A DNA stretch of 60,686 nucleotides, taken from positions 1-60,686 of the forward strand of contig QNBX01000007.1 of assembly GCA_003644265.1 (NCBI GenBank), given 5' to 3'. The translations under genes and the position numbers were made by a program. The first letter of the stretch is position 1, and the number at the start of each line of letters is the position of its first letter. Under the pieces are notes generated by a model. The model was given only the letters and a program-made list of their open reading frames with translations, searched no databases and had not been told where the DNA came from. Positions 1-11,773 of the stretch are shown one piece after another. Source of the DNA: Planctomycetota bacterium. GTDB lineage: Bacteria; Planctomycetota; B15-G4.

Positions 1-1014
1 CAGCGTCCCCAGCGACGTGCCGAACAGGTCGTCGGGGTCCAGCGCGCCGCCGAAGCCGCCGCTGTCCTGGGCGATGCGCTGGTGCTGCTTGACCGTGCCG
101 TCGCTGTTGAGGAACAGCACCCACACCTCGCCGCGCCAGTCGTCGGCTCCGTTGGCGCCCACGGCCATGTCGCGCACACCGTCCCCGTCCAGGTCGCCCA
201 GGGCGGCGATGCCGGTGCCGAAGTTGACCGCCACGTCGGCGTCCAGACCGGACTGCCCCGCGGCGATCTTGGTGGCCGACTGCACGCTGCCCGCGCTGTC
301 CAGGAACAGCACCAGCGTGGCGCCGCCCGCGTCCTTCCAGGCGCCCACCGCCAGCTCGGTGACGCCGTCGCCGTTCAGGTCGCCCAGCGCCTCCAGCGAG
401 CGTCCGAAGCGCGCGTTGAAGGGGATCAACCCCACCAGGGCCGGCGTGTTGCCGCTGATCTCGAGCTCTGACTTCACCGTGCCGTCTGCGTTCAGGAGCA
501 GGATCCAGATCGCGCCGGAGCTGAAGCCGAAGGTGTCGGCGAAGCTGGTGCCCACGGCCAGATCGATCACGCCGTCGCCGTCGAGGTCACCCAGCGAGGC
601 CACGCCCGATCCGAAGCGGTCGCCCGGCAGCAGCGTGCCGCCGAAGCCGCCGGCCAGGGCGCTGATCTTCTGCTCGGCCTTGACCGTGCCGTCGGGGTTG
701 AGGAACAGGATCCAGACCGCGCCCGTGAAGTTGCCGCCGTCGTCGTCCAGGTTGGTGCCCACAGCCAGGTCGGGCACGCCGTCGCCGTCCAGATCGCCCA
801 GGGTCTCGACGGCGTAGCCGAAGGCGTCGATCGGGTCGAGGTCGCCGCCGAAGCCCGCGAGGCCCTCGCTGATCTCGAGCTGCTCGAGCACCACGGACGG
901 CAGGCTCTGTGCGTGGGTCGCGGGTGCGGCGGCCAGCGCCGTGGCCATCAAGGCGGCCCGCCAGGCGAGGGGACGGGCGAGGGGACGACCGCTGATGCTG
1001 TGGAGGGGCCCCAC
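1..1014 (-). CDS. FG-GAP repeat exoprotein (partial, C-terminus outside window)
   Basis: The reading frame is open from a GTG at 1014 to the window edge (338 residues seen, stop not seen). The GTG has AGGAG six bases upstream, so I prefer it to the in-frame ATG at 948. The longer N-terminus also forms a better signal peptide: arginines, then a hydrophobic stretch ending in ATHAQ near residue 36. The mature part has at least four FG-GAP/integrin-alpha-like calcium-binding blades (GDLDGDGVPDLAVG and relatives near residues 72-86, 141-154, 211-224 and 272-286), separated by segments such as WILFLNPDGTVK. Such proteins are secreted or surface beta-propellers; the ligand is unknown. It is divergent from the mutasome cassette and shares a 319-base intergenic region with it. 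Confidence 0.88.
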   Translation of the reverse strand, partial: MGPLHSISGRPLARPLAWRAALMATALAAAPATHAQSLPSVVLEQLEISEGLAGFGGDLDPIDAFGYAVETLGDLDGDGVPDLAVGTNLDDDGGNFTGAVWILFLNPDGTVKAEQKISALAGGFGGTLLPGDRFGSGVASLGDLDGDGVIDLAVGTSFADTFGFSSGAIWILLLNADGTVKSELEISGNTPALVGLIPFNARFGRSLEALGDLNGDGVTELAVGAWKDAGGATLVLFLDSAGSVQSATKIAAGQSGLDADVAVNFGTGIAALGDLDGDGVRDMAVGANGADDWRGEVWVLFLNSDGTVKQHQRIAQDSGGFGGALDPDDLFGTSLGTL

Positions 1015-1333
1015 ATTGCGCTCCTGCGTTCGAGGTGTCGCGGCGGGACAGGCGAGGTCACGGCAACGAGCGTTCGGGGCGAGCAGGGCCGGGCTGTCGT
1101 ACTCCCACGGACTGCGTTCAACGCAGCGCGCGGCCGGAGCGGACGGCGCTCAGGCCGCGCGCCTCGCCGACGGGCTTGACACGAAGTGAATGTTAGGGCT
1201 ATGTTAGGCCTGTCATGGCACCCCGCCTGGAGTCGCTCGGGCCGCCCTCCGCGGATCCCCACGCCCACCCGAAACCGGGCCCTTCAGGCGGGAGTGCCTT
1301 GACCTTCTCGTCCCCCGATTCGAGCTCCGGTCT
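1015..1333. other. Intergenic region between exoprotein and imuA
   Basis: This 319-base divergent region holds the candidate imuA promoter (1176-1205) and the Shine-Dalgarno of the minus-strand exoprotein gene (just after 1014). An ATG at 1215 opens a 148-codon frame that overlaps imuA out of frame. The imuA frame itself is open back to a TAG at 1205, with no ATG, GTG or TTG before 1334. I see no RNA gene here. Confidence 0.6.
1176..1208 (+). promoter_or_regulatory. Candidate sigma70-type promoter with overlapping direct repeat, upstream of imuA
   Basis: TTGACA at 1176-1181 and TATGTT at 1200-1205 are separated by 18 bases. The -10 region lies in a direct repeat, ATGTTAGG at 1190-1197 and again at 1201-1208. 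This can be written GTTA-N7-GTTA, the same 11-base period as the alphaproteobacterial LexA box GTTC-N7-GTTC. imuA-imuB-dnaE2 cassettes are normally SOS-controlled, so an operator is plausible here. LexA binding is inference. Confidence 0.5.
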
Positions 1334-1417
1334 GTGGCTAGAACAGCGCCCAGAACTATGGCCGGAACTGTGGCCGAAACAGCGGCCGGAACAGCGGCCG
1401 GAACAGCGGCCGAACAT
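1334..1417 (+). repeat. 12-bp in-frame tandem repeat, imuA 5' end
   Basis: About seven imperfect 12-bp units, best seen as GCGGCCGGAACA at 1382-1405. They encode (A/M/V)-A-(G/E/R)-T repeats at the ImuA N-terminus. The period is a multiple of three, so a change in copy number would keep the frame. Confidence 0.8.
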
Positions 1418-2116
1418 TGGCCGCAACAGCAGCGGAAGCAAGATGAGGACGCGGGGCAACGCGGCCTGGATGAGCTGCTGGCGCCGGGCTGGCCCCGGGG
1501 GCTGGCAGAGGTGGCGGGGCGCGGCCGGACGAGCCTGGCGCTCAGGGTCCTGCAGGCCGCCCGGGCCGCCGGCCAGCCCGTGGCTTGGGTGGATGGCACC
1601 GGCGGCTTCTGCCCGGCGACCTGTTGTTCCAGCACGGAGGCGGACGAGCTGTCCGGGTTGACCTTGGTTCGCACGTGCGTTCGAACAGCGCCCCGCGCGG
1701 GCCCGCCCACGGAGGTGTTGTCCGCGCGACGTACCGGCAGGCGTCCACGCAGCCCCGGGGACGCGGCGCGTTTTGCGGCCGACGTCTTGCTGCGCAGTCG
1801 CGCCTATTCCCTGGTGATCCTCGAGTTGCCGGGGCGCGGTCGTGGAGCCGCCGGGGCACGTATCTCCGAGTGGTTCCGCCTGGGCCGGTTGGCCTCCCGT
1901 GCGCGCAGCCTGCTGTTGTTGCTGCATGACGGGGAGCGCGCGGTGACGGGCTCGGCCAGCGAGCTGGCCCTGGCGGTGCGCCTGGTGGCGAGCCCCGGGC
2001 CGCCCTGGGCTGACCTGCCGCCGCCGGCCCTGGCGGTGCGGGTGCTGCGACACCGTGCCGCACCCGAGCGCCAGGGCCGGGAGGTCACGCTCCCGGCGCT
2101 GCGCGCCTGTGACTGA
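1334..2116 (+). CDS. imuA: ImuA-like mutasome protein (RecA/SulA-like fold)
   Basis: A protein of about 260 aa and the first gene of an imuA-imuB-dnaE2 cassette. ImuA proteins are RecA-fold accessory factors of the damage-inducible mutasome and help ImuB and DnaE2 in translesion synthesis. The family-like part begins near residue 42: GLDELLAPGWPRGLAEVAG, then GRTSLALRVL where a Walker-type loop would be (residues 62-72), then AWVDGTGGFCP. The first 28 residues are low-complexity and come from a 12-bp tandem repeat. The start is uncertain: GTG 1334 is the first possible start, ATG 1358 is an alternative, and neither has a clear Shine-Dalgarno. The assignment rests mostly on position before imuB and dnaE2 plus these motifs. 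Confidence 0.75.
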   Translation: MARTAPRTMAGTVAETAAGTAAGTAAEHWPQQQRKQDEDAGQRGLDELLAPGWPRGLAEVAGRGRTSLALRVLQAARAAGQPVAWVDGTGGFCPATCCSSTEADELSGLTLVRTCVRTAPRAGPPTEVLSARRTGRRPRSPGDAARFAADVLLRSRAYSLVILELPGRGRGAAGARISEWFRLGRLASRARSLLLLLHDGERAVTGSASELALAVRLVASPGPPWADLPPPALAVRVLRHRAAPERQGREVTLPALRACD

Positions 2117-2143
2117 GTCTCTCGCGCGGCGCCCGGTCGCCTG

Positions 2144-3703
2144 TTGTCTTGCCGCTTGCCCGGCTTGGCGTCTTGTTGTCTGCCCGGCTTGGCGCAGCTG
2201 TGCGCTGGGCTGACTCGCATGTGGCGCCTGCCGTGTGTCCGCTGGCCGCCGCTCCTTATCCCGTTGCTCTGGTGTCCGTCCGTGCTCGCTTGCGTGTTGT
2301 TGCCTCCCGCCCTGCACGACGCGTCCCTGCGCCTGCTCACGGTCTCACCTGTGATCGAGCGGGCGGGGGAGGCTGCTTTTCTGGATCTGCGCGGCACCGA
2401 GCGCCTGCACGGCGGCGCGAGCGGGATCTTCGCGGCGTTGGCGCGGGCCCTGGCTCCGCAGCGGCCCACGGGCATGGGGCTGGCTCACAAGCGCTTCACG
2501 GCCGAGATGGCGGCGCGCCTCTCCGCGCGCCTGGGCCGGGGCGCCGTGGTGGTGGAGCCGGGGGACGAGGCGCTGTTCCTCTCGCGTCTGCCGTTGGTGT
2601 TGTTGCCCCTGTCGCCTGGGCTGGCGCGGCGCCTCGGACCCTTGGGGCTGGAGACCCTGGGCGACCTGGCGTCCTTGCCGCTGGCGGCCGTGTCGCGACG
2701 TTTCGGTGCCGAGGGCGTGGCCATGCACGCGTTGGCGCGCGGAGAGGACGAGGCGGGTCTGTTGCCCGAGCGCGTGGGTCCGCCGTTGAGCGTGGTGCAC
2801 GAGCCGCTGGATCCGGTGTCCGATCTCGCGCGCCTGGCTGGGCCGCTCGAGGCGGCCTTGGAGTCGCTCTGCGCCGGGCTGGCGGAGCGCGGGTTGGGCG
2901 TGGTGCGTATGACGCTGGAGCTCAGGTTGGATGACGAGAGCTGCTCACGCTGGCCGCTGATGCCGGCCGAGCCCGAGACGCGGGTGGAGCTGCTGCGCGA
3001 CCTGGCGCTGCTGGCGCTGAGCGAGCGTCCGCCCGAGCGCCCGGTGATGCGCCTGACGCTCAGCGCCGAGGCCGTGGCCGCGCCGGGCGTGCACCAGAAC
3101 ACTCTGCTGGGGGAGGTCTCGCGGGACGCCGCGCGCCGCGCCGAGGCCCTCTCGCGCCTGGCGGGCAGCCTGGGGCCGGAGGTGCTCGTGCGCCCCGTGG
3201 CGCGCCCTGCCCATCGCACGGAGGATCGCTGGGTGGACGCGACGGCATCCGCGACAGGCGGTGAGGCGGGCGGCGAGGCGGGCGCCGCGACAGGCGGTGA
3301 GGCAGGCGGTGAGGCAGGCGGTGAGGCTGAGCCCCAGGCGGCCGGCGCGCGGCGTCCGGCGGCGCGCAGGCGCGCTGCGAACGCCAGCGCTGCCGGCGCG
3401 CGCACCCGCACCCGCACCCAGGCCAGCTCCCGCCCGCCCTCCGGCACGACGCCGCTGCGCTGGTACGACCCGCCCAGGCTGCTGGTGCCCATCCGCGCGA
3501 GCGGCCGGCTGCTGGCCTTCCGGTTGGGCCGGCAGGAGCTGAGCATCGCCGCGCTCTCCGCGCCGCGGCGGCTGGAGGGGGGCTGGTGGTGCGACGCCTG
3601 GGCGCGCGACGAGTACGACCTGGTCACGACCGAGGGGGCCATCTACCGCATCTGCCGCGACATGGCCGCGCGCCGCTGGCTGCTCCTGGGCGAGGCCGAC
3701 TGA
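2144..3703 (+). CDS. imuB: ImuB-like Y-family polymerase homologue, N-terminally shortened
   Basis: ImuB is a catalytically inactive Y-family polymerase relative that links ImuA, the beta clamp and DnaE2. The frame shows SPVIERAGEAAFLDLRGTERLHGG, then a helix-hairpin-helix-like stretch (LGLETLGDLASLPLAAVSRR), a little-finger-like region, a Gly/Ala/Arg-rich linker with 12-bp repeats, and a C-terminal segment (RRLEGGWWCDAWARDEYDLV) typical of ImuB tails. The start is unclear: TTG 2144 or ATG 2219. With either start, the usual first 60-80 residues of the palm are absent, since recognisable similarity begins at about the 'CP' near residue 44. ImuA ends only 27 bases upstream, so there is no room for the missing part. 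Translationally linked to dnaE2 (one base between stop and start). Confidence 0.85.
   Translation: MSCRLPGLASCCLPGLAQLCAGLTRMWRLPCVRWPPLLIPLLWCPSVLACVLLPPALHDASLRLLTVSPVIERAGEAAFLDLRGTERLHGGASGIFAALARALAPQRPTGMGLAHKRFTAEMAARLSARLGRGAVVVEPGDEALFLSRLPLVLLPLSPGLARRLGPLGLETLGDLASLPLAAVSRRFGAEGVAMHALARGEDEAGLLPERVGPPLSVVHEPLDPVSDLARLAGPLEAALESLCAGLAERGLGVVRMTLELRLDDESCSRWPLMPAEPETRVELLRDLALLALSERPPERPVMRLTLSAEAVAAPGVHQNTLLGEVSRDAARRAEALSRLAGSLGPEVLVRPVARPAHRTEDRWVDATASATGGEAGGEAGAATGGEAGGEAGGEAEPQAAGARRPAARRRAANASAAGARTRTRTQASSRPPSGTTPLRWYDPPRLLVPIRASGRLLAFRLGRQELSIAALSAPRRLEGGWWCDAWARDEYDLVTTEGAIYRICRDMAARRWLLLGEAD
3257..3328 (+). repeat. 12-bp in-frame tandem repeat in imuB linker
   Basis: Six 12-bp units, mostly GGCGGTGAGGCA, encode GGEA-type repeats between the polymerase-like part and the C-terminal domain of ImuB. 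Confidence 0.88.
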
Positions 3704-3704
3704 C

Positions 3705-7286
<3,582 letters not shown>

Positions 7287-7356
7287 GCAGGGGCCGAACG
7301 GCGGCCGATCCGGGCGGTGACACGCGGCGGCCATGGCACGGGCGTCCGCCGCCGAC

Positions 7357-7362
7357 TACAGT
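7357..7362 (+). promoter_or_regulatory. Candidate -10 hexamer close to start codon
   Basis: TACAGT lies nine bases before the ATG at 7372 and there is no Shine-Dalgarno between them. This arrangement suggests a very short leader or none. No -35 was identified. Confidence 0.3.
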
Positions 7363-7371
7363 CAGTGTCAC

Positions 7372-8334
7372 ATGCCCACGCGACGTCCTTCCTTCGCGCT
7401 GCTGCTCGTTGCCCTGGGGGCTGCGTCGGCCATGGCGTGCGAACCCGCCGTCGAGCTCCCCGCCGGTGCCGTGGCGGCCGCGGCTCCCGCTGACGAGACC
7501 GCGCCCGAGCCCGCCCCGGCCCTGTCGGCCGGCGACGCCTTCTTGAAGCGCGCCACCGAGGAGGTGATCGAGTTCCTGGCCGCGGGCGCCGACATCGTCA
7601 TGCCCGGCCCGGTCGAGGTGCTGCTGCTCACCAGCGAGCAGGCCACCGAGCGCCGCCGCCGCTACGCCGAGAGCCTGGGGGACGAGGTGGGCTACACCGC
7701 CGCCATGGACTCCATGGCGGACCTGATGTTCTCGGGCAACCTGCTGGGCCGCTACTTCCCGGATGAGGAGGCGGTGTACGTGTTCGAGGACGCCGTGTTC
7801 GGTCGCGGGGCCGCGGCCGGCTCGCGCGACGACGAGCGCGCTCTAGAGACGCTCTTTCCCGTGCTGGCTCACGAGATGGTGCACGCCTACGACCACATGG
7901 TGTACGGCGTCGTGCCCGCGCCGGATGACTTCGACACGTTGCTGGCCGACCCCGCGGAGTTACCCCACATCCAGGCGCTCATGAGCCTGCTCGAGGGGCG
8001 CGCCACCTACGCCAGCGAGCTGGCCTGTCACGCCGCCGGTCGCCGGCCGCTGCGCGCGCGCAGCGTGCAGGAGGTGCTCGACTCCGACTTCCTGAAGGGG
8101 GACGGTTCGCTGGGCGGGGGCGCCCTGGCCAGGGCGGGCAACATGCTCATCAAGCTCAAGCTGGTGCAGTACGCCTACGGTCGAACCTTCGCCAAGCGCG
8201 TGCACGACTTCGGCGGCGAGGCCTTCTTCCACGAGGTCTTCGAGCACCTGCCCCTGGGCATGGACGAGCTGGAGGACTTCACCCTGTTCTTGGTGCGCTG
8301 GGCCGAGACCAAAGAGGCTGAGATGGACGGCTAG
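7372..8334 (+). CDS. Putative zinc metallopeptidase lipoprotein (HExxH)
   Basis: A 320-aa protein. Starting at ATG 7372 gives a clean lipoprotein signal: MPTRRPSFALLLVALGAAS followed by AMAC with Cys23. An in-frame ATG at 7333 would put extra polar residues in front. After a Pro/Ala-rich linker the domain carries HEMVH (H167, E168, H171) and, 37 residues on, EGRATYASE with E208. HExxH plus a downstream Glu is the gluzincin pattern of zinc peptidases. It probably acts at the membrane facing the periplasm. I cannot name a family or substrate. It lies between dnaE2 and the convergent gatB. Confidence 0.75.
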   Translation: MPTRRPSFALLLVALGAASAMACEPAVELPAGAVAAAAPADETAPEPAPALSAGDAFLKRATEEVIEFLAAGADIVMPGPVEVLLLTSEQATERRRRYAESLGDEVGYTAAMDSMADLMFSGNLLGRYFPDEEAVYVFEDAVFGRGAAAGSRDDERALETLFPVLAHEMVHAYDHMVYGVVPAPDDFDTLLADPAELPHIQALMSLLEGRATYASELACHAAGRRPLRARSVQEVLDSDFLKGDGSLGGGALARAGNMLIKLKLVQYAYGRTFAKRVHDFGGEAFFHEVFEHLPLGMDELEDFTLFLVRWAETKEAEMDG

Positions 8335-8355
8335 CCGCCTGCTCACAGACGGGGG

Positions 8356-9828
8356 CTAGGCCTCGAGCCGGGCCGCCAGCAGTTCGCGCGCGGAGCCCGG
8401 GTTGGCCTTGCCGCGGCTCTTCTTCATGACCGCACCCAGCAGCGCGTTGAGCAGGGCCGTGTTGCCCTCGCGGTAGCGCGTCACCAGGTCGGACTCTTCG
8501 GTGAGCACCTCGTCGACCATGCCGGCCAAGGCCGAGTCGTCCGAGACCTGCAGCAGGTCGAGGGCCTCGGCCAGGGCGCGGGCGTCCTGCTCGGGCTGCT
8601 CTTCGAGCGCGGTCACGATCAGGCGGCCGGCCTGCACCGAGACGGCGCCCACGTCCACCAGCGTCAGCAGGCCCGCCAAGCGCTCGGGTGTAAGCGCCAG
8701 CTCGTGCAACGGGCGCTTCTGCTCGTTGACCAGGCGCAGCACCTCCGTGAAGAGCCAGTTGGCGGCCTGCTTGGGACTGCCGCTGGCCTCCGCCGCGGCG
8801 TCGAACCAATCGGCCAGGGATTTGTCGGCCAGCAGCGCCTCCACCTGCTTGGGGGGCAGCTGCAACTCGTCGAGGTAGCGTCGGCGGCGCGCGCCCGGCA
8901 GCTCCGGCAGCTCGTCGGCCAATGACTGCACCCAGGCCGGGTCGATGGCGAAGCTGGGCAGGTCCGGCTCGCGGAAGTAGCGGTAGTCGTGGGCCTCTTC
9001 CTTGCTGCGCAGGGCGTGGGTCAGGCCCGTGTCGGGGTTGAAGCCCATGGTCAGCTGCAGCACCTCCTCGCCCGCGTCGAGCAGCGCGCCCTGGCGGATC
9101 ATCTCGGCCTGCAGCGCGCCGGCCACGAAACCGAACGAGTTGAGGTTCTTGGTCTCGGTGCGCGTGCCGAAGGCCTCGCGACCGATGGGGCGCAGGGACA
9201 CGTTGGCGTCGCAGCGGAACTGGCCCTTCTCCATGTCGGCGTCGCTGACGCCCACATGGCGCAGCACGCGCTGCAGCTCCTGCAGATAGGCGCGGGCCTG
9301 CTCGGCGCTGTGCATGTCCGGGCCCGAGACGATCTCCAGCAGCGGTGTGCCCGCGCGGTTGAGGTCGATCAACGAGATGTCCATGCCCTCGGGGTGCACG
9401 ATCTTGCCCGAGTCTTCTTCGAGGTGCGCGCGCGTGATGCTGACCTCGAAGGGCTCGCACGCGCCGGCCTCGACGCGCAGCACGCCGTCGCGACACAACG
9501 GGTGATCGAACTGCGTGATCTGGTAAGCCTTGGGCAGGTCGGGGTAGAAGTAGTTCTTGCGGTCGAAGCGCGTCACCGCATCGATGTCACAGCTCAGGGC
9601 CAAGCCGGCCAGCACGCCCAGACGCACGGCCTCGCCATTGAGCACCGGCAGGGTGCCCGGGTGCCCGGCGCAGACCGGGCAGACCAGCGTGTTGGGGGCC
9701 GCGCCGAAGCGCGCCTCGCAGCGGCAGAACATCTTGCTGGCGGTGCCGAGCTGCACGTGCACCTCGAGGCCGATGACCGGCTCGTAGCGGCTCAACACGT
9801 CGGCCAGCGGGGACGTGGGGACGCTCAC
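8356..9828 (-). CDS. gatB: Aspartyl/glutamyl-tRNA amidotransferase subunit B
   Basis: 490-aa tRNA-binding subunit of GatCAB, which converts mischarged Glu-tRNA(Gln) and/or Asp-tRNA(Asn) to the amidated form. The diagnostic N-terminus YEPVIGLEVHVQLGT is present, followed by the zinc-binding cysteine block (CRCEARFGAAPNTLVCPVC), GIDISLIDLNRAGTPLLEI-like sequence and the C-terminal YqeY-like tail. The start is GTG 9828, which overlaps the gatA stop (GTGA) and has GGAAGGAG nine bases upstream. Last gene of the gatC-gatA-gatB operon. AsnS is encoded at 46186, so the main product here may be Gln-tRNA (inference). Confidence 0.97.
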   Translation of the reverse strand: MSVPTSPLADVLSRYEPVIGLEVHVQLGTASKMFCRCEARFGAAPNTLVCPVCAGHPGTLPVLNGEAVRLGVLAGLALSCDIDAVTRFDRKNYFYPDLPKAYQITQFDHPLCRDGVLRVEAGACEPFEVSITRAHLEEDSGKIVHPEGMDISLIDLNRAGTPLLEIVSGPDMHSAEQARAYLQELQRVLRHVGVSDADMEKGQFRCDANVSLRPIGREAFGTRTETKNLNSFGFVAGALQAEMIRQGALLDAGEEVLQLTMGFNPDTGLTHALRSKEEAHDYRYFREPDLPSFAIDPAWVQSLADELPELPGARRRRYLDELQLPPKQVEALLADKSLADWFDAAAEASGSPKQAANWLFTEVLRLVNEQKRPLHELALTPERLAGLLTLVDVGAVSVQAGRLIVTALEEQPEQDARALAEALDLLQVSDDSALAGMVDEVLTEESDLVTRYREGNTALLNALLGAVMKKSRGKANPGSARELLAARLEA

Positions 9829-11306
9829 GCCGAGGGCTCCTTCCAGAGTGGAGAGCGCTCGGGCTCGCCGCGCGCCGCCTCGAAGGCCCGCGCCGCCGCC
9901 AGCACGCGCGCGTCGCTGCCGGCCGCACCCGTGAGCGACAGCCCCACCGGCAGGCCCTTGGAGGCCCCCTTGCGCGCCAGACCGCAGGGCACCGACACGC
10001 TGGGCAGGCCCGCCAGGCAGGCCGGCGCCGTGAGCAGGTCGCACAGGTACATGGCGTAGGGGTCGTCGGACTTGTCGCCCAGGGGGAAGGCGCCGGTGGG
10101 AGCCGTGGGCCCTGCGATCAGATCGAACTCGTCGAAGAGCGCGGCGAACTCGTCGTGGATCAGGCGCCGCACGGCCAGCGCCTTGCCGTACCAGGCCTCG
10201 CTGTAGCCCGCCGAGAGGGCGAAGGTGCCCAGCACGATGCGCCGCCGCACCTCGGGGCCGAAGAGCTGCCCACGGGTCTTGCCGAAGGCCTCGAACAGAT
10301 CGTCGCCCTCGGCCCGCGGGCCGTAGCGCATGCCGTCGAAGCGCGCCAGGTTGGCGGAGGCCTCGCTGCACGCCACCAGGTAGTAGACCGGGATGGAGAG
10401 GGCCATGTGCTGCAGTCGCCCGCGCTTGATCACGCGCGTGATGGCGCCCGCGCCCTCGAGCACATCCATGGCCTGGCTCACGCGCTCCAGCACGTGCTTG
10501 TCGACGGCGTCGTCGAGGAACTCCTCGGGCACGCCGATCTTGAGGCCCTCGAGGCTGGCGTTGGCGTCCAGCGCCCGCGCGCGCTCGCCGGGCGTGCTGG
10601 TGGCGTCGCGCGGGTCGTGCCCGGCGATGACGTCATACACCAGCGCGGCGTCCTCGGCCCACGCGGCGATGGGTCCGATCTGATCGAGCGAGCTGCCGAA
10701 GGCCACCAGTCCAAAGCGCGAGACCGAGCCGTAGGTGGGCTTGAAGCCGGTCACGCCGCAGAAGGCCGCGGGCTGACGAACCGAGCCGCCGGTCTCGCTG
10801 CCCAGGGCCACCGGCACGATGCCCGCGCCCACCGCCGCCGCGCTGCCACCGCTGCTGCCGCCCGGCACGCGCGAACGGTCCCACGGGTTGCGGGTGGGGA
10901 AGTAGCCGCTGTTCTCGGTGGACGCGCCCATGGCGAACTCGTCCAGGTTGGTGCGTCCGAGCAGCACGGCGCCCGCGGCAGCCAAGCGCTCGGCGACGTG
11001 ACCGCTGTAGGGCGCGCGGTAGCCCTCCAGAATGCGGCTGCCCGCGGTGAGCGTGGCGCCGTTCACGGCCATGTTGTCCTTGAGCGAGACGGGCACGCCC
11101 GCCAGTGGGCCCGGGTCCTCGCCGCGCGCGAGGCGTTCGGCCACGTCGGCGGCCTGCAGCCGGGCGCGCTCGAAGTCGGCGTCCAGGTAGGCCGAGACCT
11201 CGGGGTCGCGCGCGGTCAGACGCGCGATGGCCTGCTCGATCACGTCGCCGGGGTCGAGGTCGCCGGCGCGCACTTGCTGGGCGATGCTGGTGGCCGAGAG
11301 GGTCAG
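9825..11306 (-). CDS. gatA: Aspartyl/glutamyl-tRNA amidotransferase subunit A
   Basis: Amidase-signature subunit that releases ammonia from glutamine for GatB. The catalytic Ser-cisSer-Lys region is visible: [14 protein letters not shown] (Lys) and [34 protein letters not shown] (serines). I place the start at CTG 11306. It overlaps the gatC stop (CTGA) and has GGAGG eight bases upstream. The extra residues [16 protein letters not shown] match the family's usual N-terminus (LSA.e...a.r.Ge). A GTG at 11273 is the first ordinary start but has no Shine-Dalgarno and would cut the first helix. With CTG the protein is 493 aa, normal for GatA. Confidence 0.96.
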   Translation of the reverse strand: MTLSATSIAQQVRAGDLDPGDVIEQAIARLTARDPEVSAYLDADFERARLQAADVAERLARGEDPGPLAGVPVSLKDNMAVNGATLTAGSRILEGYRAPYSGHVAERLAAAGAVLLGRTNLDEFAMGASTENSGYFPTRNPWDRSRVPGGSSGGSAAAVGAGIVPVALGSETGGSVRQPAAFCGVTGFKPTYGSVSRFGLVAFGSSLDQIGPIAAWAEDAALVYDVIAGHDPRDATSTPGERARALDANASLEGLKIGVPEEFLDDAVDKHVLERVSQAMDVLEGAGAITRVIKRGRLQHMALSIPVYYLVACSEASANLARFDGMRYGPRAEGDDLFEAFGKTRGQLFGPEVRRRIVLGTFALSAGYSEAWYGKALAVRRLIHDEFAALFDEFDLIAGPTAPTGAFPLGDKSDDPYAMYLCDLLTAPACLAGLPSVSVPCGLARKGASKGLPVGLSLTGAAGSDARVLAAARAFEAARGEPERSPLWKEPSA

Positions 11307-11773
11307 GGCAAGTCCTCCGGATCGGCGCCGGGGTCGTGCTCGAAGCTGGGGTCGTCCGCTGAGCTGGGGAGCCCGCCGGCGTCCGGGTCGTCGGCTGCCG
11401 GCCCGCCCGAGGTCTCGCCGCTGGTGATCGCCGTCTCGTCCAGCACCCGCGGCACCACGAAGAAGCCCTCGCGAGCGTGGTCCGTGTTGGCGGTGATCCG
11501 GACTCGGGCGTCCGGAAATGGTGCCACCTCGTCAGCTGCCGGCCGTCCGCTGCTGCTGAGCACGTGGGCCAGAGGCTCCACGCCCTCGGTGTCCACGGCG
11601 CCGATGGCCTCGAAGTGGCCCAGAATGGCGCGCAGATCGTCCGTGGTGGCCGCCAACTCCTCCTGGGAGAGGCTCAGGCGGGCCAGATCGGCCACGCGGG
11701 CCACGAAGCCTACGTCGATGTCTTGGGAGGGGGCCACGTCGCGGTCTCCAGCGGGGTGGTCGGCGGGGTCCAC
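11303..11773 (-). CDS. gatC: Aspartyl/glutamyl-tRNA amidotransferase subunit C with acidic C-terminal extension
   Basis: Small subunit that stabilises GatA-GatB. The typical core is VGFVARVADLARLSLSQEEL, then LRAILGHFEAIGAVDTEGVEPLAH. The start GTG 11773 has GGAG eight bases upstream; a second GTG at about 11737 is also possible. The product is 156 aa, whereas GatC is usually 90-100 aa. The extra C-terminal part (from about residue 115) is rich in Asp, Pro, Ser and Gly and looks disordered. First gene of the gat operon. Confidence 0.92.
   Translation of the reverse strand: MDPADHPAGDRDVAPSQDIDVGFVARVADLARLSLSQEELAATTDDLRAILGHFEAIGAVDTEGVEPLAHVLSSSGRPAADEVAPFPDARVRITANTDHAREGFFVVPRVLDETAITSGETSGGPAADDPDAGGLPSSADDPSFEHDPGADPEDLP

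Noticed and set aside
1300..1330. Possible tRNA T-loop (ATTCGAGCTCC)
   Set aside because: No cloverleaf or acceptor stem can be formed around it.
1199..2317. 372-codon minus-strand frame opposite imuA
   Set aside because: No recognisable motif; composition matches a GC-rich shadow frame. imuA is supported by operon context.
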